A DNA stretch of 64,000 nucleotides, from assembly GCF_040869045.1 (NCBI RefSeq), contig NC_090322.1, positions 182,589,477 through 182,653,476 on the forward strand, read 5' to 3'. The notes beneath the pieces are model-generated. The model was not told the origin of the DNA. It did no database searches and saw only the letters and a list, made by a program, of their open reading frames with translations. Source of the stretch: Eurosta solidaginis (Eukaryota; Arthropoda; Insecta; Diptera; Tephritidae). The translations under genes and the position numbers were made by a program. Shown here piece after piece: positions 44,554-54,741 of this stretch (position 1 is the stretch's first letter; the number at the start of each line of letters is the position of its first letter).

Positions 44554-44639
44554 TTATATACAAACATCGGGCGGTAATTAAATTTTATAAGCGCCTTCTA
44601 TTGGGTGGTCTAATCACCCAACGGTGTGAAATATATTCC

Positions 44640-44890
44640 AGAAGTGTGGATATTGCATCTTCACTTGATGCCTATATTCTCAAAACATATTCTAGGGAAA
44701 CTCCTGGTTCACATTCAGGTCAATTTCTCCTAGAAAAAGTAGTAAAGTGCCGTATTTGTTGATACATCCGTGAATACCTTTCGTTTGATACCCATATACA
44801 TATATCGTGAAAATGCATTCAGGGCTACGCCTGGTCTACATTTCGGCTTATGTCTCATGAACAAGTTGAGATATCGCCAAGGTTAACTTT
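44640..44890 (+). repeat. Decayed DINE-1-like central repeats
   Basis: CATATTCTAGGGAAACTCCT, GGTTCACATTCAGGTC, ATACCTTTCGTTTGATACCC, ATGCATTCAGGGCTACGCCT and GGTCTACATTTCGGC repeat the 130-bp unit layout of 19911-20560 about twice. Neither element end is nearby. Confidence 0.6.
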
Positions 44891-47009
44891 TTTGTTAAAA
44901 CTATCGTCAGCACAATATAGCGACAGCGTCATGAATCATTTGGGTTATGTTTTGTAAACAAGTAATACGCCAAATTAATAGCTCTTTTCTAAGGTGTTGC
45001 CACTTAAAACATTCTTACAAGGTTGCCACCTGTTAAACGTTTATGAAGTAAAAGAAATATGCTAATATGAATGTTAAACGACTGTATTTCCCAACGCGTT
45101 GAGAATGAGTCTTACTCAACTTTTGAAGCTTCAAAACGCTTATTATTCCTGATAAGAGGAGAAAAGTGCTTGCAAAATCAGATATTAACTACTGCTACGA
45201 AAAGTGGCATATTTTGCAAAATCAAGGCTTGAAAGGAGATATTTCGACGTTCTTAAAATAGTAGGTTAGCCCATAGATCGACGATCACTAAGTTACCCCA
45301 AACTTTCGAATACGTGAATCATTATCTGAACATATTTGTTGGTTTAAATTGGAGAGTGGTTGTATCTTGTGGATCCCAAGCCCAGTGTACAACCCGCTAT
45401 GTGGGGAATGATATTGTGTTTAGCGTTTGCGCTACACTTTTGTATAGTGAACCGATTGCTTCAAGACACACACCCGATTGCAGCCACACGATATGCCGAA
45501 CGGAAGCCACTAATAAAATTCTCCACAAGCTTAAATGAATCATGTCGGAGTTTTTCAAGGTCTTCACCTTTACAAATTAGCTCACCACCAAATGAATGCT
45601 CGGCAGCTTATGTGGAAATTAAAGATGGTCCGACACAGCAGGTATTTTAAGCGGTGCTCTCTTTTGGAAGCAGAGTATGAGCAACCAATTTTAACAGCTC
45701 CTTTTTCCATGATGTTCTAAAAAAGTGTGTCACCCTGTATTTATACTACTTCTGTGCAACAGTATTTTTTAATTTCGTCGACAGCAACAATAATTGCTAA
45801 TTAATGTTTTTGTTTAGCTAAAATTTCCGCTTTCTACTGTGCCTTACTCTTCCCAACCTCCTTTCGCTGCAAACATTCTTATGTGCTTTTTTTGTGCTCT
45901 GTGAGTGCGCAACGCACCGTTGGCAATTACTCACCAAAATACAGTGTGAACGCAAGCAATGAACTTAATGCTGGTAAGTGGGCGGCTGGGAAATAATTCG
46001 TGTCGGGCAGCGAATAGATAAAAACTGACAATCGCGCCACCAGCGTATTGCCGCGACATCAAAACTAGAACTACAACAACAAACACTATACGTATTTACA
46101 TATGTCGAATGTACTACAAAATCCGCATAAAATTGGCTATTCTCATCGTTAATTGCTTCCTAAATATGCCACCCGCACGTCAACCATCGTCTTATGAAAC
46201 TCTTTTGACTGGGAGGAAAGAGGTTGGGTTTAGTAGAACACGTTGTTGTTTTTGAATGCATTGTATGCCGGAGTGCCGGCACACTTCTTTGCCATCGCCG
46301 GACTGCTGTCGGTTTTTTTTTGCAGCTACACTCAACAACAAGCTGCTCTGCTGCATGTGGGCTGCCGCTTTACGAGGTCTCACTGATTGGCGCTTTAAAT
46401 TGCTCTCTGCTTGTCTTATGTTTGATTTTTTCATTAGCTTCAATAGAAGAGCTTTTTAATGTAATAAATTGCCAAGTGTGAACATTCGACTGTATCAAAA
46501 AGAAGTGTCTTTTGTGTTCGATATTATGATAGGACGCATTAGTTTATCCACAGTTTTTTACAGCAAAGGGCTTAAGCATATTATAGAAGTTGGCGCCACA
46601 CGAGCGAACTTATGCCATTGGTTTTTCGCCCTTTGTTTCTGTACTGAAAAGGCTTTATTGTAGAAGTATATTTTATATCGGCTAGAAGCCAGCAGTGTTC
46701 GAAAACAGCCATCATCTCTGGATAATGTGATATCCAGGAGTTTCTTCCAGTTCCTACTTTTTATGGGTATGTATTTGTCCTCTTGTTACAAATATCGTAA
46801 ACAGTCTGACTTATATTCTACAAGTAGATCAGATTATCTTAAGTCGATCCAAGACTCATATATGCACTCATTTAGATGCGTATAGGAAGATGGTCCCGAT
46901 GGAATATTTCGAATTCCATAACTACCTTTTTGGAATGTTGAATGTCCTTGGAGCTACTGGAAACTCCATTCTAAGATTCTAGGATTGCCCTCTTGGTATT
47001 TTGTGTGTA
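44891..47009. other. About 2.1 kb, no gene recognised
   Basis: Overlapping short frames at 45314-45720 and 46192-46663 show no assignable domain. A CTGATAAGAGGAGAAAAGTG to TGCTACGAAAAGTGGC stretch (45150-45210) faintly resembles the end of a mariner transposase frame but is too weak to call. Confidence 0.3.
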
Positions 47010-47335
47010 AGATGCCATGAGGACTTCACATAGACTGAACCAACGACCAAACTGAAAAACCCTATCAAAAACCATGATCTATGTTATAAAATAACTTCGT
47101 CCTCTTGGCAAATTCTAGAAGCTTTCTAGGACCTACGACACTTGCTGCTTGCAGATATGCCAGCTGTATCACTCCCAGTAGCTGGAGTCTAAGCCTGGCA
47201 ATCGCAGGGCAAGAGCACAAAAAAGCTCGATCGTTTTATCCTCTAACCCGTACTTCCTACATCTGCTATCACTGACCAAGCCTAATTTAAAGGCATGTGA
47301 CGCAAGAAGGCAGTCAGAATACCCGTCATGACTCT
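47010..47335 (-). mobile_element. LOA/R1-type LINE 3' end
   Basis: The minus strand repeats the family 3' end: CATGCCTTTAAATTAGGCTT, GGTCAGTGATAGCAGATGTA (knuckle region), CAGGCTTAGACTCCAGC, CTAGAAGCTTCTAG and GTCTATGTGAAGTCCTCATG. It keeps the segment deleted at about 8265 in the plus-strand copy. The element is 5'-truncated and full of stops. Confidence 0.75.
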
Positions 47336-48925
47336 AATCTTGTATATGGCATATTTCTTCTTCAGCCTTTTCTTTCTTAAAGTCGGTGCATATCGATGGT
47401 GTCTCCGATGGTCCTGTTAGTAGAAGGAAGAGGAAGTTCATCGGCAATATGATTGCTACCACCTGAGACCACATTAACGTGATTGCTGGTGCTCTATGTG
47501 TGATGAGAACAGTACTATTTGAATCACATAACCCATCGGAGAAAAATTGAACAATATCAACACATAAAAAAATATTATTTATAAAGAAAGGTCTCAAAAA
47601 AAAAAAAAAAAAGGTATCAAAAAGGTAAAAAATTCAGTAGAAAAATTTAAATTACCAACTTATTTTTGCATCTCACAACATCGCTTCAGACTACCTTATG
47701 CTGCAGTCGCCCGGTTACTTAGGTATTTATAAGTAGTCTTGGTAGTGGAGAAATTAGAAATATGAAAAAAATCGTCCATCCTCCAATTCTAGAGTGTTAT
47801 ACATACATAAATATTTTGCTCTGCAGGCAATGATTTCTCATTCGAAGTCGTATAAATTGATCCACAAAAATATTTTCTACCATCTAACCATCTTTGCGAT
47901 AGCATGCTAATCGTCCATTTATATTTCCAGAGTTCTCCTTTAGACGATGACTCACGGTACGAACAAACGACAGTTGATTTACTACTCACACAATTACACA
48001 TCTTCGCGCTAAAATACTGATTTTACATTCGGTTGTGGCAACCCGTGAGAAAAATGCGATCAGGGTCGCATGAATCCGAGATGAGCTGTAAAAGAGCGTG
48101 CGACTATAGCTTGTAAATATCCTTTTGGTTGGTATTGGTCCCTTTTGTTTAAACAAGTCCTACAAAGACTCTAATGCTTGGTTTTCACTAGGTCAAAATT
48201 GACTACAAACTTGATCATGTTAATGAAAATTACTTGTCATACAATTTCAAATACTATTACAAAGTGACAGTTAGATTGAACAATCAGTGAAAACGGCAAT
48301 TGCCCAACGTTTTGGCAAATTTGCCATTAAAATTTCATTTGCTAACATTTAGTCGACTGCTGACGTTAGGGATAATACTTAATCATTTCAAAAACAGATG
48401 ATATAATTTTTATTTTGAGTAGCTGTCATTGAAATTTGCTTTCCAATCTGTTCCGTAATATCAGATAAGTAAAATGTTTAGGATATCCGCCGAACTTTAT
48501 TTTTCGATACGCTCTAAAGCATCTATTTATTTCTTCCTTTGCGTCAATTATTTATTTTGTTCGTTGAGCTCTTCTTACGTCCTGCTGTTTGCTATCAATA
48601 AATTTGCGCACTAATTAAAAATAATTAATAATATTGTAAAGATTTAAATAATTGCCGGGCAATCTTTGTGTGCACTTTAAAGAAGTGGGGAAAATATAAG
48701 CATAGAAAACATATTCCCATATACAAGTTCGTATACATATGTATATGAAATGTACATGCATAAGTACTATATACCGCTCTGTAAAGAAATAAAAAATGTG
48801 TAGGTACACTGTAAAAAAGTTACATTAAAAATATCTTTTTATTTCGCAATTTAAGATTGGCGGATTCGTACGTTCGAATATTGAAGAATAACTTTTTGAA
48901 CAACATTATTACCTAAATTAACATA
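47336..48925. other. About 1.6 kb, no gene recognised
   Basis: A poly-A run lies at 47596-47612. The rest is AT-rich and not assignable. Confidence 0.35.
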
Positions 48926-49478
48926 ATTTTTATACTCAGCGTGCTTTGCACACAATACCTGATAATTATGCACCTTCCGCTAACGTTCGAATCGCTGAAC
49001 TGCCGAATAAATAACTCCAATATTCAGTATTGCAAACTGGTCTTTATTTAGATTATTTTGGAATTATACTTCACTTATACTTCACTTCACAGCTAATAGC
49101 ACGTTTAAATCAAACTGATTACTGATTCCTCAGCTTGCGCTGCTTTTATACTCTCGATTTTCTCGTTCACCCATTTCTCCTAAGGTCTAGTCATTTCGCG
49201 AAAATGTGTTCGAGAACAATTGTATCTCATACTTGGTTACCAGCTATATACATGTATATTTGTAGTTCATGCTTTTCTACTGGCCATATGTGTGCGCATT
49301 TGTGAGTTAACACTTCTGCTCTTAGTTGATGACCGTGCAACGCCCCTATTCCGACCAAGCATTGCACAATATTTCTGGAGCCTCATTCGAAAAAGTAATT
49401 TATCTGAAATGAACTGTACAATTGAAACTCACGTGAGTATATAATGTCCGGTTACACCCGAACTTAGACACTTGTTGC
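48926..49478 (+). mobile_element. DINE-1-like ends enclosing an LTR fragment
   Basis: The left end (AATTTTTATACTCAGCGTGC, to 48953) is a DINE-1-like 5' terminus. The right end (GTGAGTATATAATGTCCGGT, ACACCCGAACTTAG, 49434-49478) is a DINE-1-like 3' terminus, both in plus orientation. Between them, 48958-49333 is the 5' part of the solo-LTR family (CCTGATAATTATGCACC, TAACGTTCGAATCGCTGAAC) without its first bases, and 49334-49433 is unassigned. The usual DINE-1-like interior is missing. This is either captured sequence or a nested insertion followed by deletion. Confidence 0.65.
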
Positions 49479-50474
49479 TTTTAAGTAATTTTTTTTTTAA
49501 ATCAGTCTCCCTCTAAAAGAAAAGGTATCCCCCTCCAAGAGAATGCACAATTTTTCAAGATCGATTCGGCCTTTGAACGCTGGGTTCTTCTTTCCTAAAA
49601 TCGTTGAAAATAACACGATGAATTTGGCTTGTTTAACTTTTGTCCTAAAACTTAAAAAAAAAAAACTTCGAGTACCTTTAAAATTATGCACCACTGTACC
49701 TATGCACATGTGTTTACTTGTTTATCAATGGTGGTCGCAGGGCAAAAGTTGACAGTATTAATTTCAAATTACTAAAAAATATATTTTATGATTTTATGAT
49801 ATTTTATATTTTTTTAAACCTTATCACAGTGCCAGTATATTCTATTGTCAAATTATTATTATTGTTTTTTTTTTTAATGAATAAGCAATAAATACTTTTT
49901 GTAGATAATGCACTTATTTAAAAAAATTTAGCATCTGATAGACAAAAATAAATTTCTAATTACTTGTTATGGCATTTCTTGAGAATTTTAATTATCGCTT
50001 GATTTTAAAATTGTTGATGCTTTCTAGAATAAATACATGTGCAGTGGTGACCACAAAGATGTGGCATTCACTAGAATTTCATCACGAATACTGAAATTTA
50101 CTGAGTATTATTGTGATATCGCGTGAATGGTTGAGTCTCAGATTTGTAAAAAGGCGTTTACTCAAAAACATAAATGGTAAACAAATTTCCAGACTCCCTC
50201 AGTGTTCTAAAGATATGTCGAGAGCAAATATTAAAAAAAAAAAAAACATTCCAGCCACTTATTTTTATCGCCAGGTTATAATTAATTATAATATTAATTA
50301 TTATATTAATTATATAAAAAAATCGGAATATCTTGCAAAAAAAAAAAAAAAACTGCCGGCATCGTGTTGAGCGACATCAAAAACATCTGCCAGGTTATTA
50401 AAAAATAAAATCCTTAATCCTTTCGTCAGCCTTCCAAGAAGTTGATGAAAATAGAAAATAGAGGATAGGGCTTG
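49479..50474. other. AT-rich stretch, no gene recognised
   Basis: Nothing is assignable. A perfect ATTAATTATA-type run lies at about 50281-50315. Confidence 0.35.
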
Positions 50475-50712
50475 TGATAGTGATAGCGGTATATATAGTG
50501 AAAGTCATAGAGCTAATGATAGTGGTAGTAGTACTGACAGTGATAGGAACATATGTACTCTCTTCAAATATGTGTTGGTTGTTCCATTATATTGGTGACT
50601 GTATACTTGATGGTGCTGCTGATAGTAATAAGGATAAGGATAGGGAAAGTGATAGTGCAAGTGACAGTGGTTGATATACTGAAAGTGATAGTTCATTAAT
50701 AAAGATAGTGAC
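50475..50712 (+). repeat. Degenerate GATAGT repeat, left of the LINE
   Basis: Hexamer-based runs such as AGTGATAGCGG, AATGATAGTGGTAGTAG and GGATAGGGAAAGTGATAGTG cover about 240 bp. The same type of sequence continues on the far side of the inserted LINE at 51907-52008. Confidence 0.7.
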
Positions 50713-51906
50713 CATTGGCACCCAGATAAATTGCGGTTTAAATCAAAACCCCCACCATAGAACAGTACTCGTTGCGCTACACCTATCAAAAGCTTTTGAT
50801 ACGGTCAACGATGGGACGTTACTGCAAGACCTGGAAGGGTATACCCTTGCCCCATGTCTTAACAGGTGAACCGCAAATTATCTGGGTGGTCGGTGGTGTC
50901 CTATCCCCACTTTTATTTAACTTCTACATATCAAAGCTACCTTCGCCACCAGAAGGAGTTACTATCGTTTCCTACGCCGATGACTGCACAATAATGACCA
51001 CAGGCCCAGGTCCACAGATCGATGAGCTTTTTCGCCTCGCGAAACCTGGCGTTATCACCGACTAAATCCTCCGCGACCTTATTTACAACATGGACGTCCC
51101 AAATGTCGACCATTTTGAACATCCACGTCGATGGCACTACGCTAGCGACTGTCCTACACCCCAAAATCTTGGGTGTGACGTTCGATCAGGATCAGGACAT
51201 TTTCCGCAATTGTACCGAAAATCCAGAGCCGTAATAAAATCCTCAAATCTCTTGCTGGCAGTACTTAGGGAAAAGACAAAAAAACGCTCATTACCACTTA
51301 CAAAGCAATTGGCCAGCCGATTGCATGCTACGCGTCCCCTATATGGTCGCCAAGCCCCCCCATCTACATAATGAGGCCAGAATACTCCCCATCAGGGAGA
51401 GAAATGATATGCTAACCAAAGAGTTCCTGTTATATACCCCGAAACCTGGGCATCCCAACAGACATATGATTGATGAGCCAACATCGCCCAGGGGTTTAAA
51501 GAGTAATCTCCGTAAGCATTATGAGGAAATACGGCACCTGAGAACTCAGCCGTATGAAGCAAAAACACAAGCAGGTCCCCAGTGAACTTGCGGAAGAGGA
51601 ACGCATACTCCCCAGGGAAACACGAGTCACTCTAGCTCAACTTCGATCTGGATACTGTAACAGGTTATACTCTTACCTATCCAGAATCAACCCCGACATA
51701 CGAAATGCTCGCAGTGTGTCCCCACATGACACCAACCATCTCTTTAATTGTAATGTGGAACCAACGCCTCTAACACCCCTCTCATTATGGTCCACCCCTG
51801 TTGAAACAGCAAGTTTCCTTGGACTCCCGTTATAGTATATTGATGACAATTAGTGGTCGGTCGCACTTATTGGATGGGGCGAAGCACTGCTACAACAACA
51901 ACAACG
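50713..51906 (+). mobile_element. Jockey-type LINE, 5'-truncated and internally deleted, 11-bp TSD
   Basis: Frames in order: HHRTVLVALHLSKAFDTVND (RT motif A), then after a deletion GGVLSPLLFNFYISKLPSPP (motif B), VSYADDCTIM (motif C), FFASRNLALSPTKS and the thumb ILGVTFDQD. The C-terminal region follows (NEARILPIRERNDMLTKEFL, PRETRVTLAQLRSGYCNRLY, VSPHDTNHLFNCN zinc-knuckle-like, SLWSTPVETASFLGLPL). The 3' end is GGGGCGAAGCACTGCTACAA with (CAA)n. AAGATAGTGAC at 50702-50712 and 51907-51917 flank it. Several frameshifts make it inactive. Confidence 0.88.
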
Positions 51907-52066
51907 AAGATAGTGACACTGATAGCAATAGTGATGGTGATAGTGATAGAGATGGCGATGACGATAGCGGCAGTGTTAAAGATTGTGATAAAGATGTGAT
52001 AGTAGAAGTTTATACCACTAGACTCACTCAGTCTATGTGAGGTTCACATGGAGCGGTCAGTTCAAT
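51907..52066 (+). repeat. GATAGT repeat, right of the LINE, then an LOA 3' tip
   Basis: Bases 51907-52008 continue the GATAGT-type repeat. Bases 52015-52065 (ACTAGACTCACTCAGTCTAT, GAGCGGTCAGTTCAA) match the last 50 bp of the LOA-type LINE at 8526-8575, so a minimal 3' fragment of that family lies at the right edge. Confidence 0.65.
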
Positions 52067-53005
52067 ACTTTTAACCTATTCTTACTCAAATGCCTTAAGA
52101 AAACAAAAAAAATTATAATCGCGCACCATTTTTCAACGTGTAACAAGTGCAATTTTTCAGTCATATATGTGCATACAAGTGCAAGTTTGTAAGTAGTATG
52201 TATGTATGTAAGTCGGTATCTATGACTAAAGAAAAGATTGCTTGCTGGCTGCCTTTAGTGCATTTAGCTTTGCCTTTCGAACTTTTCAATGTGAACCAAA
52301 GTCTGTCGATTGAATGCGCGCACATGTTGCTGCTGCTGTTAACAACAACAAATATGTTTTTATTCCTTCATTTGTTCATGTATATCCATACTAACAGGCG
52401 TACATACATATGTATATGTACCTACTTATAACCACTCGTGTATTAAGTATGTGCTCATGCATACCATATTGTTGTAATATTTTTCTTCTTAACGAGCTCA
52501 TTTAAACTAAACTTAATTAACACTTAAACCAAGTTATTTCCACTAATTAACGATTTTTTCTTTAAATATTTTCTTGTAACAACAAAAGCTACAGAAAAAA
52601 GCAAAAAACAACAACAACAAGTAGAGTAGCTGGTTATTGTTGTTGTTGCTGTTGTTTTTGTTGTTTAACATATTTATAATGTATAATTGCAGCAGCAAAA
52701 CAGCGAGCGATTGTAGGCAAACAACCGACAAACCAACCAACAGACAACAGCTCGCAATTGCTGTCAATGCAACAACAACAAGCTACAATAATAATAATTT
52801 ATATATAAACATTAATTGCTGTGCTTGGCATTTGCAATTTTGTAGCACATTTTGACGGAGAGAAAAGTTTTTGAAAAATATTTAATAATTCAATAGTTAA
52901 AAGCAAATTCAACTTTGCAAGTGTTAAGTGGAGTTCCTTGATATGTAATTATGATATATCATTTTTCACCATTTCAAAAAATAGTAACCAATGATCTATG
53001 TTGAT
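52067..53005. other. About 0.9 kb, CAA/TTG-rich, no gene recognised
   Basis: Opposed CAACAACAAC (52609) and TTGTTGTTGTTGCTGTTG (52638) runs could form a weak hairpin. No gene is recognised. Confidence 0.4.
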
Positions 53006-53101
53006 TTCTACAAAATGGTTGATTGGTAACATATCTTTTTTGATTTGTATAAATTCTACAAAATGGTTGATTGGTAACATATCTTTTTGGATTTGTATAA
53101 A
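53006..53101 (+). repeat. Two tandem 48-bp units
   Basis: Bases 53006-53053 and 53054-53101 are near-identical 48-mers (each starting TTCTACAAAATGGTTGATTG), differing in the T/G run after ATATCTTTTT. Confidence 0.85.
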
Positions 53102-53589
53102 TTCTCAGTGACATTTCTTTCTTGAAAGTCCCTGAAAATTGATCTTTAATTGAAGTCGTGATATTATATGACATAGTCTGATGTGATGTATTTAGAGTTC
53201 TGATCTTAATAGCATTTTTCAACTTTTGCATCTTTTGATTTGATCTGATGTGACTTTAATTGGTTTGATATCATATCATACCTAGCAGCTTATTGTAACT
53301 AAAAAATAACTAATGTGGTATGAGCCGATATAATGTGATGTGATTTGTGCAATGAGGATGTGAACAAATTGGTGGGTGTAATTGATCCATCTTATTTGTT
53401 CATATGACTTTTATTGCTCGTGTATGATGTGAGGCTTTTCCTATTCGCCCAAAAAATTTAGTTAAAAAATTTCCGCATTTCGTTGTTGTGCATTTTCTTC
53501 TTACTTTGATGCTTTTCTTCACAACATTTCATTCTAGCAGATACATTTATTTTTTTATTTTTTGACTAATAGATCTTATTATATGGTAT
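53102..53589. repeat. Degenerate TGATATGATGTGAT-type sequence
   Basis: Words such as GATTTGATCTGATGTGAC, TTTGATATCATATCATA and TATAATGTGATGTGATTTG recur without fixed period. Similar sequence reappears at 54155-54560, 57540-57640 and 59130-59560, so this is a scattered low-complexity neighbourhood into which an LTR and the R435 array were inserted. Confidence 0.5.
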
Positions 53590-54154
53590 TGTAACGAATT
53601 TTAGTGCAATTCCTCTTATTTGCAATCTTCTACTAACGTTCGAATCACTAAACTGTTGAATAAATAACTCCACTATTCAATAATGCAAAGTGGCCTTTAT
53701 TAAAGTACTTCACAATAACACTTATACTTCGCAACTGATAGCTTGCTTAAATCAACTGATTGTCGTGCCTCAACTGTTGCTGCTTATTATACTGTTTGGT
53801 TCCCTCGTTGACGTATTTCTAGGCGCTTCTATTTCTAGAATTTACTAGTTATCAGCTATAAATTTCTCAGCTATAACTACAGATGCACGATTTTATAGCT
53901 TCTCTCATAGCCCATGCGCGTGTATATGTGAGTGATACTTGCACAAATGATTGCATACTTTCGGGAGTATCTCAGATATATGCCTGTGTTTGTGCGTTAC
54001 TCTCCGCTGCTTGTATGGACATATGGGTAGACATAACGATTGATTCGTTTATGTAGATACAAGTGACTGCCTGTTTTATTGTTGTTGTGGCTTCATTTAC
54101 TTAGCATCAGACTAGTGATGTGAGTATCACTTAGTGTCACTAATTGACGTCACA
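53590..54154 (+). mobile_element. Solo LTR (gypsy-like), 565 bp, TSD GTAT
   Basis: It begins TGTAACGAATTTTAGTGCAA and ends TAATTGACGTCACA, flanked by GTAT at 53586-53589 and 54155-54158. Layout is the same as at 37450, including CTCAGCTATAACTACAGATG and CATGCGCGTGTATATGTGAG. The terminal bases differ slightly from the other copies. Confidence 0.87.
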
Positions 54155-54741
54155 GTATTAACAGATGTATTGATGTGATATTAAACGAGTTTATCTTATT
54201 TGATGTTGTGATGTGATATTTTTTGTTCGTATGTGATCTCTTTGGGAATAAACATGTGTACTTTGCGTTTTAATTAGAGCAGCTTTTATCTAATTGTTTA
54301 ACTTTCGATTTCGATTATTTGGTTTGATATCAAATCATCAGAGTCATATGATGTGGCATGGTTTTTTTATTTGCTCAAACAGGCTGTAAAGAGATGTGAA
54401 AAAATTTGATGTAAACTAATTTATGCAAGTGATAAAATGCATAATGATGCATTCTGTGTTCGTATATGATATAGAGTAGAGGAGAGGAGAGAGTAGAGTT
54501 GTGATATGATATCAATCGATGTTATCATCTGATCTTGAAAGATTTTATCGCATTTGATCTCTTTTGCTTTGATCCATGATAGAAAACACTTGCAAGGTAT
54601 AACCGTTCTCTCTTTTGGTCGGTCATGATTTATTTGTTCAAGTTTTTGCGCAATTTAATATTTTAAAATCAATTTCCAAACAAATAGAAATAAACAAAAT
54701 AATATATTCAAATTATAATCAATTTCTTGTTTGAGAAAAAA
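54155..54741. other. TGATATGATG-type and AT-rich sequence
   Basis: Continues the low-complexity neighbourhood (for example GTAGAGGAGAGGAGAGAGTA at 54475-54494). No gene is recognised. Confidence 0.4.

Noticed and set aside
45150..45270. Possible mariner transposase C-terminus (NYCYEKWHILQNQGLKGD reading)
   Set aside because: Too short and too weak; no DDE motif or terminal repeats nearby.
52609..52660. Opposed CAA and TTG runs as a functional hairpin RNA
   Set aside because: Both are simple repeats common throughout the window, with no conserved structure around them.
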